Assembly: GCF_027853235.1 (NCBI RefSeq)
Contig: NZ_WKJG01000061.1
Span: 1-64,000 of the forward strand
Direction of reading: 5' to 3'
DNA length: 64,000 nt
DNA from: Aliibacillus thermotolerans
Lineage (GTDB): Bacteria > Bacillota > Bacilli > Bacillales > Marinococcaceae
This document shows positions 17,418 through 26,750 of the stretch, piece after piece. The number at the start of each line of letters is the position of its first letter. Within the stretch, counting starts at the first letter, position 1. The notes beneath the pieces are model-generated. The model saw only the letters and a program-made list of their open reading frames with translations, had not been told where the DNA came from and did no database searches. The position numbers were made by a program, and so were the translations under genes.

Positions 17418-18986
17418 CTATATCTCAATATCTATTTCAACACCTGATTTAAATTCAACAGTGAGCTTATCATCAAATACCGTAACTTTTTCAATAAGCC
17501 GCCTTACTAATTGCTCATCATATTCCTCCAACTCGCAGGATTGTTCATTTAAGAAATCAGTCATTTCAGCGATTCGTTGCCTTTTTCCTTCACGCTCTGC
17601 ATTCTCTGCAAGTGCATTTTGCTTCAATTCTCGAAGGCGGTAAATTTCATCAGCCACATCTTCATAGTCATTCTTGGACTTTGCTTGTATAAGAAGCTGT
17701 TGTTGTAATTCTTCCAATTTGCCATCAATATCATCGGTGGCATTATCATTTTCTTCATTAAATACAGTAGCTATGTTTTTCTGCAAGGTTGAGAGGAAGG
17801 GTTCTTTGTTAGCCAAAAGCTCGTTAATAGCCTTGACCACTGCTGTCTGCAATGTTTCCTCGTTTATGGTAGGAGCAGTGCATTCAGAGCCTTTTTCCTC
17901 TAAACGACTGACACATCTCCAAACAATGGACTTGTAGCCTCTGTTATTCCAATGTACCCGTCGGTAAATATCGCCGCAGTGTCCGCAGTAAACAATACTC
18001 GATAAAGCATACTTGCTGCTATAGACTCGCTTTTTACCGCCTTTGCGGCCACGAAGATTTGCTCTTCGAACCATCTCTTCTTGAACTTGCATAAAAAGCT
18101 CCCTTGGAATAATCGGCTCATGGCTGTTTTCTACATAATACTGGGGAACGATGCCGTTATTCTTGACCCGCTTTTTAGAAAGGAAATCAACCGTATATGT
18201 CTTTTGTAGAAGGGCATCACCGATGTACTTTTCATTCTGCAATATCTTTTTTAGTGTTTCTGGTCTCCATTTGGCTTTGCCTGCCGCTGTAAGAATACCG
18301 TCTGCTTCTAGTCCTCTTGATATTTGTAAAAGACTAGCTCCTTCAAGGTACTCTCTATAAATCCGTTTAACAACCTCTGCACCCTCGGGGTCGATGACTA
18401 GTTGCTTGTTTTCATCCTTGGTGTATCCAAGGAAACGCTTATGGTTGACCTGGACTTCACCTTGCTGATATCGGTATTGAATTCCAAGTTTTACGTTTTG
18501 ACTAAGTGACTGACTTTCTTGTTGTGCTAGGGATGCCATGATGGTGAGCATAATTTCACCTTTGGCATCCATTGTATTGATATTTTCCTTTTCAAAAAAC
18601 ACAGGTATTTCTTTATCCTTAAGTTGTCTAATGTATTTCAAACAGTCAAGCGTGTTTCTCGCAAAACGACTGATGGATTTTGTAATGATCATGTCGATTT
18701 TTCCATTCATGCTATCCTCAATCATCTTATTAAACTGCTCACGCTTTTTGGTATTTGTCCCAGATATTCCATCGTCCGCATAAATGCCTGCCAACTCCCA
18801 TTCAGGATTGTTCTGAATATAGGTAGTGTAGTGTTCCACTTGAACTTCATAACTAGTTGCTTGTTCTTCGCTATCTGTTGATACACGACAATAAGCTGCC
18901 ACTTTTAATTTTTTCTTATCCTCTGCATCAACATTTCTCGTTCTTCTCCTAGCTGGGATAACTGTTACGCTTCTTGCTAAAACCAT
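17418..18986 (-). CDS. Large serine recombinase (third of three)
   Basis: A 522-residue site-specific recombinase. The resolvase domain starts [14 protein letters not shown] with the nucleophile Ser at residue 36, followed by [12 protein letters not shown] and FARNTLDCL. The recombinase domain, a zinc ribbon (CGHCGDIY with a later C pair) and a C-terminal coiled coil follow. Such enzymes integrate phages and excise elements. Its ATG follows the stop of the upstream small gene by one base, so the three recombinase genes form one coupled operon. Confidence 0.92.
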   Translation of the reverse strand: MVLARSVTVIPARRRTRNVDAEDKKKLKVAAYCRVSTDSEEQATSYEVQVEHYTTYIQNNPEWELAGIYADDGISGTNTKKREQFNKMIEDSMNGKIDMIITKSISRFARNTLDCLKYIRQLKDKEIPVFFEKENINTMDAKGEIMLTIMASLAQQESQSLSQNVKLGIQYRYQQGEVQVNHKRFLGYTKDENKQLVIDPEGAEVVKRIYREYLEGASLLQISRGLEADGILTAAGKAKWRPETLKKILQNEKYIGDALLQKTYTVDFLSKKRVKNNGIVPQYYVENSHEPIIPRELFMQVQEEMVRRANLRGRKGGKKRVYSSKYALSSIVYCGHCGDIYRRVHWNNRGYKSIVWRCVSRLEEKGSECTAPTINEETLQTAVVKAINELLANKEPFLSTLQKNIATVFNEENDNATDDIDGKLEELQQQLLIQAKSKNDYEDVADEIYRLRELKQNALAENAEREGKRQRIAEMTDFLNEQSCELEEYDEQLVRRLIEKVTVFDDKLTVEFKSGVEIDIEI

Positions 18987-18987
18987 T

Positions 18988-19404
18988 TTAAGCCACCTCT
19001 TCTTTAATTAAGCTGTATACATATTCTGCTTGTTTAATTGGATTGTCGTATTTGTCTTCCACTTCTCCGATCGTAAATTCAAAACATGGTGTAAATGACT
19101 CTTCCTCTTTCGTTCTATTTAATCGTCCTAGTTTTTTCGCTCGTTTAAATCTTTCGTTTTTTAATTGTTCAAATTGTTCTTTTGAAATTAATCTCGGAAA
19201 CAATTCATTTCCTAGATACCTTTCATCTGTTAATATTCTAGTAATTCCGCCATGTGACCGATTAATACCAGATTCCCTTGCTGCATTAGCTAAAGATTGG
19301 CCCGATAAGTATGATGCGATTAAAAGCTTTAATTGCTCAGCTTCTTTGGCATGAACTTCAATTTTTCCGTTTACTATTGCATATCCAAAAGGTGTATGTG
19401 CCAT
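18988..19404 (-). CDS. Recombinase-domain protein without a resolvase catalytic domain
   Basis: A 138-residue protein that resembles only the middle 'recombinase' DNA-binding part of large serine recombinases: [50 protein letters not shown]. The catalytic Ser domain and the zinc ribbon are absent. It starts within the stop of the upstream recombinase (TAATG) and ends one base before the next. I infer an accessory DNA-binding or directionality role. Confidence 0.75.
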   Translation of the reverse strand: MAHTPFGYAIVNGKIEVHAKEAEQLKLLIASYLSGQSLANAARESGINRSHGGITRILTDERYLGNELFPRLISKEQFEQLKNERFKRAKKLGRLNRTKEEESFTPCFEFTIGEVEDKYDNPIKQAEYVYSLIKEEVA

Positions 19405-20966
19405 TAGCGATCAATCCTTTCTCTAAGTGTAATGCCACAATTCAAATGAAATCCTATCTCATTTGGTGAATATACGATTATCTTTTTTACAATGTCTTGA
19501 AAAGATTCTTCATCAAATGCATCTATGAATTTTCCTCGTTTAAAATATTTAATAAGACTCTTCACCTCATTTAGCTGATTTGAACCATCATTTAATGAAT
19601 ATAGTAACTGGTCTCTTTCTTCTTTTAGTCTCATATGCCGATGGGTCAATTCGATTTTCTGTTCATTAAAAATTGCTGGTTCTAAAAACCCTTTTGTCAT
19701 TAATTGAATTAATGTATTCAGTTCGTCTTTTGTAACTTCGAGTTGTTCTTCTATTTCAGAAATCATTTGATAGTTTTCATCTTGATTTGTCGCTTCTAAT
19801 TGTTTTATTAGCGGGATGAATACATATCTATAACCAAACTTTAGTTTATTCATCATCATTATAAATGCTTGATGAATACGTTCCTCTCTAATAAAAAGCA
19901 TCGAACATTCATCTTTATTTTTGATATGTGTTGAACAGCACCAGGCAATATATTTTCTATGCGTAGATGTGTGAATTCTCCTTTTAAATGTATCGCCACA
20001 TTCCGCACATTCAATCTTCCCTGAAAAAGGATAGCGGTTTAAATATTTTCTGCTTCCAGCAGCTACATTCTTTTGGCTTGCTTGATATTCTAACATTCGA
20101 TTAGCCGCTTCAAATTTAGCATGTGTGATGATTGCTTCATGGTGATTTTCAATTAAGTATTGATCAAGTTCACCTTGATTTACTTTTCGATTAAAATGCT
20201 CATCGGTAAAAGTTTTTTGAAGCAGCACATCTCCCGTGTATTTTTCGTTCTTAACAATTCCACGTATCGTAGACCCTGTCCAATTGCCGTTTCGCTTTGT
20301 TGGAATTCCTTCTTCATTTAACTGCATGGCAATTCGTTCTGTTCCCATTCCTTTAAGCACACTATTAAATATCCGCTTGACTACTGGTGCTTGTTCTTCA
20401 TTCACAACCACCATTTCATCGATATAATCGTAACCGTATGGCGGATATGACAATTTGTAAGTCCCACGTTTGAATCGTTGTCTAATCGACCATTTACTGT
20501 TTTCGGAAAGTGACACTGATTCATTTTCTGCAAGGCTACTTAAGATTGAAAGCATGAGTTCACTTTCCATAGAATTTGTATTGATGTTTTCTTTTTCAAA
20601 ATAAATGTGCACACCTAAGTCCATCAATTTTCTAACCAGTTCCAGGCAGTCAATCGTGTTTCTCGCAAATCGACTAATTGATTTTGTTAAAATGAAGTCA
20701 ATCTTTCCTTTTTCACAGTCAGATATTAATCGAAGCAATTCTGGGCGTCTATCCTTTTTGGTCCCTGTGATGCCTTCATCACTATAAATATCAATGAGCT
20801 GCCATTCATCATTATTTTCAATTAAAGTTTTGTAGTGTCGTCTTTGAGTTTCTAAGCTAATCAGCTGTTCTTCGGTTGATGTTGACACTCGTATATAGGC
20901 AGCGACCTTTTGTTTCGGTTTTACTGCTGAAGATGTTGCCACATCAAGTGTTGTTATCTTCCTCAT
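19404..20966 (-). CDS. Large serine recombinase (first of three), probable prophage integrase
   Basis: A 520-residue protein from ATG 20966 behind GGGGTGAGTGG. The alternative ATG 20996 lacks a ribosome binding site. Its N-terminal catalytic part is VAAYIRVSTSTEEQ with Ser28. DEGITGTKKDRR and FARNTIDCLELV follow, then the recombinase domain, the zinc ribbon CAECGDTFKR ... CC ... C, and a long coiled coil. The module lies at the lysis end of the prophage, where integrases are normally found. Confidence 0.9.
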   Translation of the reverse strand: MRKITTLDVATSSAVKPKQKVAAYIRVSTSTEEQLISLETQRRHYKTLIENNDEWQLIDIYSDEGITGTKKDRRPELLRLISDCEKGKIDFILTKSISRFARNTIDCLELVRKLMDLGVHIYFEKENINTNSMESELMLSILSSLAENESVSLSENSKWSIRQRFKRGTYKLSYPPYGYDYIDEMVVVNEEQAPVVKRIFNSVLKGMGTERIAMQLNEEGIPTKRNGNWTGSTIRGIVKNEKYTGDVLLQKTFTDEHFNRKVNQGELDQYLIENHHEAIITHAKFEAANRMLEYQASQKNVAAGSRKYLNRYPFSGKIECAECGDTFKRRIHTSTHRKYIAWCCSTHIKNKDECSMLFIREERIHQAFIMMMNKLKFGYRYVFIPLIKQLEATNQDENYQMISEIEEQLEVTKDELNTLIQLMTKGFLEPAIFNEQKIELTHRHMRLKEERDQLLYSLNDGSNQLNEVKSLIKYFKRGKFIDAFDEESFQDIVKKIIVYSPNEIGFHLNCGITLRERIDR

Positions 20967-21019
20967 CCACTCACCCCACTTTCTTGTATGTGACATATTA
21001 GCGTTAGAACACTGTTATA

Positions 21020-21247
21020 TCAAGGTTTATCAAACATTAAAGGTCCTAATAAGGGATTGAATTTTTGACGATTTAATTTGCTTATTTGATTGAGTTCTTC
21101 ATGGGAAATGAGTTCTTCTTCATGTAGTTTCATGAGCATTTTTTCAGCAAGATGAAAATGAAGTTCATTTTGAAGTTGTTCTTCAGTTGGTTTTGATTGT
21201 TTATGATTTGGTGTTTGATGATTAGGTGAGAGTTGTGTCATTCGCAT
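21020..21247 (-). CDS. Small SHOCT-like protein of the recombinase module
   Basis: A 75-residue protein ending with the SHOCT-like helix pair MLMKLHEEELISHEELNQISKLNRQKFNPLLGPLM. Such proteins often precede multi-recombinase operons in Firmicutes, and their role is unknown. The start codon (ATG 21247, or 21241 one codon after Arg) lies in one arm of a 13-bp inverted repeat whose loop holds the ribosome binding site. Confidence 0.7.
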   Translation of the reverse strand: MRMTQLSPNHQTPNHKQSKPTEEQLQNELHFHLAEKMLMKLHEEELISHEELNQISKLNRQKFNPLLGPLMFDKP

Positions 21248-21286
21248 ATAGGTTTCCTCCTAAATAGTCTTCTACCTATATGCGAA
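21241..21286 (-). promoter_or_regulatory. Hairpin framing the ribosome binding site of the SHOCT-like gene
   Basis: TTCGCATATAGGT (21241-21253) and ACCTATATGCGAA (21274-21286) are perfect 13-base arms with a 20-base loop. On the minus strand the loop carries AGGAGG and the 3' arm carries ATG. Accessible or sequestered initiation would depend on this fold. The left-hand leader (21274-21309) also recurs at 56129-56165. Confidence 0.65.
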
Positions 21287-21309
21287 AAAAAGTAGGAATT
21301 CGAACCCTC
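21274..21309 (-). repeat. Dispersed TTCGAA leader element, copy 1
   Basis: Plus-strand ACCTATATGCGAA followed by an A-rich stretch and ATTCGAACCCTC. It corresponds closely to copy 2 at 56129-56165 and loosely to copy 3 at 60343-60385. On the minus strand each reads GRGGTTCGAA, a small stem, then a T-run, just upstream of a gene start. Confidence 0.6.
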
Positions 21310-21463
21310 TTTTACATTAAAAACCTTTCGTGAATTATCTAAATAATAATTATCATCGTTTTTGTAATTTATATTTTCGGGCTAAAATACATAGCTTAAA
21401 ATCAATAAAAGTCATATAATATATATAAGGAAACATTTCTAATATTTAAATGAGGTGAGGAAG

Positions 21464-21898
21464 ATGATGGAGCTTGTCAATCATATATTATATATTGCCA
21501 AAAATAATAATAAAAAAATCACTCATTTACAAATTCATAAAATTGCTTATTTTATTTTGGGATATATGATACGGGAAAGTCATGAGGATATAGCTAAAGG
21601 ACTATATAAAAATGAAAAGTTCCAAGCTTGGATGTATGGTCCCGTATTACCTAATGTGTATGATAGGTACAAAACGTTCAACAACATGCCAATTTTAGAT
21701 AATGGTGAAAAATCCAACGAAATTGACCAATTACCTAACGTAAATGATGTTATCTTAAACCTTATTAATCATGATGTGTTCGATTTAGTGAGTGTTAGTC
21801 ATAAGCATAATTTTTGGCAAAACAACAAAGACAAAATTGCTAATAACCTGAAGCCAGTCTACACATATGAAGTATTGAGGAGAGAGTTTTCTAAATGA
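21464..21898 (+). CDS. Panacea (SocA/DUF4065) domain protein, predicted antitoxin
   Basis: About 144 residues from ATG 21464 behind GAGGTGAGGAAG. The Panacea signatures are LQIHKIAYFILGYMIR, GLYKNEKFQAWMYGPVLPNVYDRYK and the C-terminal hydrophobic helix. Panacea proteins are antitoxins that pair with very diverse toxins, including membrane proteins (PanTA systems). The stop overlaps the start of the next gene as ATGA, a typical toxin-antitoxin coupling. The pair is on the plus strand inside a minus-strand prophage, that is, as separately expressed cargo. A TATAAT at 21415-21420 may be its -10. Confidence 0.85.
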   Translation: MMELVNHILYIAKNNNKKITHLQIHKIAYFILGYMIRESHEDIAKGLYKNEKFQAWMYGPVLPNVYDRYKTFNNMPILDNGEKSNEIDQLPNVNDVILNLINHDVFDLVSVSHKHNFWQNNKDKIANNLKPVYTYEVLRREFSK

Positions 21899-23052
21899 AC
21901 AAATTTAATTCACTAAATGAATTTAAAGAATCTCACAAGATATCTGACAATAAAGGGAGAGATATTTCTTTTATTTTCCGTGAGATTTTTGAAGAATATT
22001 CATATCAGAATTTTGAAAATCATAAAAAGAATATTAAATTAATAGATAGATTAATTGAGGAAGCTAAAGAAGTTAATACAAACTTAATTCCATACTCCGA
22101 AATTACAAATATTATTTTTTCGCATTATGACTATAATGGAAATGAATCTTCATTTACCGAACAATGGAAAAGCGAATTTGAAAAACATATAGTTAAGAGA
22201 TTCAGTGAAAAGGATACTCAGACCACTGATAACACTCCTACCACAGAGGATCTTTTTAGCAAACCTAGTTCAAGTGAAATGACCAGTTTAAACATAGATG
22301 ATAATTATCAAAATGCTCTTTTAGTTATTTATAAATTAATACAACATGCAGAACTAGCTATATCGCAAAAACAAAATTTATATCAAAGTTTAAAAGATGA
22401 TGTTGATAATTTAACTGGCAATGTATATTCTGCTTCCGAAAAATACAATAATATGATGAGTAATTTCATCTCTATTTTAGGTATTTTCGCAGCTATCATG
22501 ATGGCTACATTTGGAGCGATTCAAGGATTTACAGCTATTTTTTCTAATGAAAATAATTACAGTTTAACTGCTATTATTATTATAAGCTGTTTTGGACTAT
22601 TTGGGCTCGTATCAATACTATTTATTTTGCTATATAGTATTGCAAGGCTCATGGATAAAGATCTTGCTGTTTATTCTCATCCAAATACGATTTTCACTAA
22701 ATATCCTGTTTATTCACATACACTATTTTTCATTTTTAGTATTTCAATAGCAACTTTAACACACTATTTTAAATTAAACCCTCCACCGTATATGCCACAT
22801 TTCTTAACCAAAAACTTGTGGAGTCTTTCAATATTAATAGGTTTATTTTTAATTATTTCTTACTTTCTACACTACTTAATTTCTCAAAGTGGTGGATACT
22901 ACTATTTAAATAATCATGTTAATCATTACATAATGAAGTTGAAAAATAGGACAGGCTTACATAAGTTACTTAACTTTATATTAATTTCTGTTATTTTTAT
23001 TACTATTTTAATTCTTATTCTTTTATTTTTTTATATTTTCAAACCCCTGTAG
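21895..23052 (+). CDS. Membrane protein coupled to the Panacea antitoxin, predicted toxin
   Basis: A 385-residue protein. The first 190 residues are soluble and highly charged, with a likely coiled coil at about 140-190. Five hydrophobic segments follow, at about 190-216, 223-250, 273-291, 308-330 and 358-383. The ILGIFAAIMMATFGAIQG segment resembles paired TM regions seen in membrane effectors of defence genes. No catalytic motif is visible. Because it overlaps the Panacea gene by four bases and stands alone between lysis and recombinase genes, I infer a membrane-acting toxin or abortive-infection effector. The family is not recognised. Confidence 0.7.
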   Translation: MNKFNSLNEFKESHKISDNKGRDISFIFREIFEEYSYQNFENHKKNIKLIDRLIEEAKEVNTNLIPYSEITNIIFSHYDYNGNESSFTEQWKSEFEKHIVKRFSEKDTQTTDNTPTTEDLFSKPSSSEMTSLNIDDNYQNALLVIYKLIQHAELAISQKQNLYQSLKDDVDNLTGNVYSASEKYNNMMSNFISILGIFAAIMMATFGAIQGFTAIFSNENNYSLTAIIIISCFGLFGLVSILFILLYSIARLMDKDLAVYSHPNTIFTKYPVYSHTLFFIFSISIATLTHYFKLNPPPYMPHFLTKNLWSLSILIGLFLIISYFLHYLISQSGGYYYLNNHVNHYIMKLKNRTGLHKLLNFILISVIFITILILILLFFYIFKPL

Positions 23053-23082
23053 CCCTAGATTCATAGGGTTGCAGGGGTTTTT
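23041..23082. terminator. Bidirectional terminator between the TA pair and the amidase gene
   Basis: AACCCCTG...GCCCTA pairs with TAGGG(T)TGCAGGGGTT followed by TTTTT, with AAACCCC on the other side. It lies directly behind the membrane-protein stop and shortly before the converging amidase stop. Confidence 0.88.
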
Positions 23083-23087
23083 ATAAT

Positions 23088-23795
23088 TTATTCATACTTC
23101 ACAAACGCATCTTTAAAGCCAGCTTTCTTTGCTTTTTCTAGTTGCTTATCTGCATTCTTTTTAACACTATACGCACCAATCTGAACCCGATATAATTTCT
23201 TACCGCCAGTTGATGGATTAGACGTTGAGGTACCTTTCGCTAATTCTTTCTTCACATCAGCTCTAAACGTATCCATTGACTTACCATGTTTTGAAAACCA
23301 ATGACGAGGGTCGCCATGATTACTAGCAATTTTCTTCTGATAGCCCTCATAATGGCCGATGATATTTTTCTCCGTCAGTTTGTATTGCCTACAAAGATAA
23401 GCAGCAAGTTCCACCGCTTCTTTATAAACTTTATTAAAGTAAGTTTTGTCGGTTAAATTATCTTCACAGATTTCAAAACCAATATGTGTATTATTCGCAT
23501 CACCGCCCGCATGCCATCCACGATGATTCCAAGGTAATGTTTGGTAAGTGGCAATCGAGCCGTCTTTTAACTTTCCGATAAAAGCATGAACACATACTTG
23601 TCTGCCATCTGGACGTGGCTGGTTCCAGTGATTGTTGTATTGATTCTTTCCTAACAATCCATCATCTGGACCAACGTAACGCTTTAAATTCGGATTGTTT
23701 GCCCCTGTGCTATGAACCATAATTCCTTTTGGAGTAATCTTTCTTCCCGCTTTATAGCATTCATTCTTCGTTAAATATAACTTTTTTAAATTCAT
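23088..23795 (-). CDS. Phage endolysin: N-acetylmuramoyl-L-alanine amidase with SPOR domain
   Basis: A 235-residue lysin that cuts the amide bond between MurNAc and L-Ala. The Amidase_2 domain shows zinc ligands in GIMVHSTGANN (His28), the second zinc site near NHGDPRHWF, and WNHRGWHAGG with HIGFEICED. The C-terminal 35 residues, YRVQIGAYSVKKNADKQLEK, are a SPOR-type peptidoglycan-binding repeat. It overlaps the holin gene by four bases, forming the lysis cassette. Confidence 0.93.
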   Translation of the reverse strand: MNLKKLYLTKNECYKAGRKITPKGIMVHSTGANNPNLKRYVGPDDGLLGKNQYNNHWNQPRPDGRQVCVHAFIGKLKDGSIATYQTLPWNHRGWHAGGDANNTHIGFEICEDNLTDKTYFNKVYKEAVELAAYLCRQYKLTEKNIIGHYEGYQKKIASNHGDPRHWFSKHGKSMDTFRADVKKELAKGTSTSNPSTGGKKLYRVQIGAYSVKKNADKQLEKAKKAGFKDAFVKYE

Positions 23796-24202
23796 GATTC
23801 ATTTCCTCCTTTATTGTGTAACTGAGCAAGTACATTTTTCAACTTCTCAGGTATTGGTAAACCTAATTGTGAAGCATTTTCCAACATAGAAATACCTTCA
23901 TTCGAGCAATAAAAAAAGATGACTGCTGTTCTTAGAACGCTGCCATCCCCTATCAAATGTGTGTCAATCATATGTCCGACACCTACCAATATAAAAATTA
24001 ACACTTTTTTAAAGATTCCTCGATAACCAATCTCACTAGATAATTCCTTATCAACAATTGCACACATAACTCCAGTGATATAATCAGCAACAACCAATAT
24101 GATCAATGCATACAAAAAGCCATCTAAACCTCCTAAAAACCAACCAATAAATCCACCTAGCGCTGTAACGATGATTTGTATCCAGTTCCATATATCCTTC
24201 AT
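23792..24202 (-). CDS. Phage holin (toxin secretion/lysis holin family)
   Basis: A 136-residue membrane protein. Hydrophobic stretches at about residues 9-30 and 30-48 (FLYALIILVVADYITGVMCAIV), near 65-80, and near 92-102 fit the Phage_holin_4_1 family. The ADYITGV motif and the C-terminal LGLPIPEKLKNVL are characteristic. It permeabilises the membrane so that the amidase reaches the wall. It lies directly upstream of the amidase gene. Confidence 0.9.
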   Translation of the reverse strand: MKDIWNWIQIIVTALGGFIGWFLGGLDGFLYALIILVVADYITGVMCAIVDKELSSEIGYRGIFKKVLIFILVGVGHMIDTHLIGDGSVLRTAVIFFYCSNEGISMLENASQLGLPIPEKLKNVLAQLHNKGGNES

Positions 24203-24242
24203 AGAAAGTTTCCCCCTTTAATTTTAAAAACATATATATAAA

Positions 24243-24271
24243 AAGGGTGTCCACATTTTGTAGACACCCTT
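24243..24271 (-). terminator. Terminator behind the tail operon
   Basis: On the minus strand AAGGGTGTCTACA pairs with TGTGGACACCCTT, followed by TTT. It lies between the end of the GH18 gene and the holin, so lysis genes need read-through or a promoter of their own. Confidence 0.8.
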
Positions 24272-24278
24272 GAATTGT

Positions 24279-26750
24279 TTATATTTGTTTTGGTAATGCA
24301 TCCCATACTCGCATATCTTCTTGACCTAATGACCAAATAGCAACGCCTCGTAATTTCCACCTGTAAGCTGCCTCATTTGCCCAATAAACCAAACTATCGA
24401 CATCTTGATAATAGAGAATCGAAAAACCATCTGCATCGCCTAGAAACAGTCGTGATATCCAAAGATTAATATCTTTTGGTTTTATTTTAACCGTATAGTC
24501 GTTTCCAGCAGTCAGTTGTAATTCGCGTGAGTGAAAAAAATCATAATCCATCGATATATCATCATTTCTCGTACTTATTTCTTCTACATCACTATTTACT
24601 TTAAAGACTTGAAACTCGTTATCCCAGGTAACACCTGTTCTTGAAATTCTTCCAAACTCAACTGTATCTCCATTGGGAAATGTTATATCAACACTTTCAT
24701 ATGGTTCGTATGTCCAAGCATCTCCTAAACGAAGTAAGTCAGAAATCATACGGTTATCAGAGCGAATACCCGCATACCCACCATTGAAATTATTTATATC
24801 TACTTTAAATCGAAATGTGTTTGCTGCTCCGGAATACACCCTGACAGAATTATTTCGTATTCGCATTTCAATCGTATAAAGATTAGGTGCGGTTCGTAAG
24901 TTGACATTTGGAGTGCGTCCTATTTGAACATTATAACTTCCTAGTAATGAACTACCTTTATACAGTTCCAAACGCTGGGTACTATAGTTTAAACAACAAA
25001 ATAAATCACCACAGAATACTCCCGCTCGCCCGTTTCCGTTTTGTGGGAATCCAATTCTTGCTCTAATGTGTATATCTTTAAAATCTGAATATCTCCATGT
25101 CAATTCACCTTTTCCATCAAGCTGTGCATAAGGACGTGGATTGTTAAAATCATCTTTTTTCCATACTTCCCATTCACCGCTTAGGGTTGTCCAATAATTG
25201 CTAGGTAGCGGATTTTCATCCCTGAAGTCTTCGTACCAAATAAGGGCTGAGTCTGGTTTTCTTCTCAATACTTCGGTCGTTAATTTAAATGCCCGGTCAG
25301 GTTCTACCATTTGACCATTTACCCCTTTAAATTTTCGCGGGGCAAGTAAAAATTCTGCTTCACCCGCGCTAGATGATTGCCTGAAGTCTGAGCAAACTCT
25401 AAAACCATAAAACTGTACACCAGGTATTCCTGCTTTAACTTTGATGGTATGTGCACCTGCTGTTAAGGATATATTCTTCTTTAACGTTAACCAACAAGTT
25501 GTTCTCCAATAAGGCCACCATAGCCTACTCTCTTTAATAGTTGTTTCATCATTATCAATTGATATCTTAATAGAATTCTTATCCCAAAATGGAAAACCAA
25601 TTCTTACTGCAATGTCATAAGTTCCACTAGATTGTAATGTGAAATTATATATCGTTTCACCGTTTTCACCGAGAGTAACCATCTGAGAAGAATCAGATAC
25701 AATTCCCGCATGACTATCATAATTACTGCCTTGACGGTCAATATATATATTTCCAAACTCCGTCTTTTGTTGTTTACTATACGCTGTTAAAAAGCTTCTT
25801 CGGTTATAATCTTCTGCAATTAATGGATTGGTTCTCGTAACTGCATCTGGACCTTCCATGTAATCATAGACATGTGGCAATGCCCATGGGACTTTATCGT
25901 AATCATCCCAATAAGCAATGATAGGAATCATCGGTTGCGGTGGTGCATCATTTGTAAAGTTATAACCACCTGTCATCCAAAGTTGTGCAGCATAATAGGT
26001 GTTGGACGTACCACGATAAACCCTATTTAAATTCTGAGGAGTATCATCAATTCGCCAGTTCCAACCGTAACCTGGAAGACCTAAGAATATCTTCTTTGGA
26101 GACATGACGCTTGTTGCATAATTATAAATACCTTCCAACCAATCTCGCGGGGAAACAGGACCAGGAGCGGAACCCGCCCAAGCCATCCCATAACTCATAA
26201 TCGCAGCCGTATCACAATAAGGATCTAAGTCTTCATAAACACACCAGTTTTCTCCACCAACAGAACCTTGAACCCCTGTCATTCCAGGTAAGCAGATATT
26301 GACTAGTTTTGATGAGTCATGTTGTTTGACAGTTTGATAGATATCTTTAAACAGGAGGTTCGCAGCATCTTTATTTTCATAACCACCACCACGTTCCAAA
26401 TCAATATCAACACCATCACACCATGGATACTTATTCATGATTCGAACGATTTCAGATAAAAACTTATCCTTTGCACCATTTGTGTTATTTCTGATTGCTG
26501 TAAATATAGATGCCGTTCCATGATTCATGATTGTTAGCAGCCACTTTATATGCGGCCATTTATTAATATACGGCATCATGCTCGATATACTCGTCCCTGT
26601 TTCTTTAATAGTACCTGTAATATCTACCTCAAATGTAAATATACCGACCGTGTCAAGCCTATCCCCGTATTTGTTTAAAGCCTCATACATTCTTGCGTTT
26701 CCCATGAAACTCCACACCATTGTCTTTTTACCTTCGAGATATTGACTCAT
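24279..26750 (-). CDS. Tail-associated glycoside hydrolase family 18 protein with inserted carbohydrate-binding modules
   Basis: An 823-residue protein. An N-terminal GH18 barrel has the catalytic motif DGVDIDLE at residues 112-119 (Glu119 as the acid), and AAIMSYGMAW and FLGLPGYGW as later strands. From about residue 340 it carries beta-rich modules (a CBM-like part near 345-450 and a LamG/DUF1080-like part near 500-680). The last 50 residues, WANEAAYRWKLRGVAIWSLGQED, look like the final GH18 strand, so the modules seem inserted into the barrel. It lies in the tail operon and is probably a tail-tip enzyme that degrades wall or capsule glycans. Confidence 0.82.
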   Translation of the reverse strand: MSQYLEGKKTMVWSFMGNARMYEALNKYGDRLDTVGIFTFEVDITGTIKETGTSISSMMPYINKWPHIKWLLTIMNHGTASIFTAIRNNTNGAKDKFLSEIVRIMNKYPWCDGVDIDLERGGGYENKDAANLLFKDIYQTVKQHDSSKLVNICLPGMTGVQGSVGGENWCVYEDLDPYCDTAAIMSYGMAWAGSAPGPVSPRDWLEGIYNYATSVMSPKKIFLGLPGYGWNWRIDDTPQNLNRVYRGTSNTYYAAQLWMTGGYNFTNDAPPQPMIPIIAYWDDYDKVPWALPHVYDYMEGPDAVTRTNPLIAEDYNRRSFLTAYSKQQKTEFGNIYIDRQGSNYDSHAGIVSDSSQMVTLGENGETIYNFTLQSSGTYDIAVRIGFPFWDKNSIKISIDNDETTIKESRLWWPYWRTTCWLTLKKNISLTAGAHTIKVKAGIPGVQFYGFRVCSDFRQSSSAGEAEFLLAPRKFKGVNGQMVEPDRAFKLTTEVLRRKPDSALIWYEDFRDENPLPSNYWTTLSGEWEVWKKDDFNNPRPYAQLDGKGELTWRYSDFKDIHIRARIGFPQNGNGRAGVFCGDLFCCLNYSTQRLELYKGSSLLGSYNVQIGRTPNVNLRTAPNLYTIEMRIRNNSVRVYSGAANTFRFKVDINNFNGGYAGIRSDNRMISDLLRLGDAWTYEPYESVDITFPNGDTVEFGRISRTGVTWDNEFQVFKVNSDVEEISTRNDDISMDYDFFHSRELQLTAGNDYTVKIKPKDINLWISRLFLGDADGFSILYYQDVDSLVYWANEAAYRWKLRGVAIWSLGQEDMRVWDALPKQI

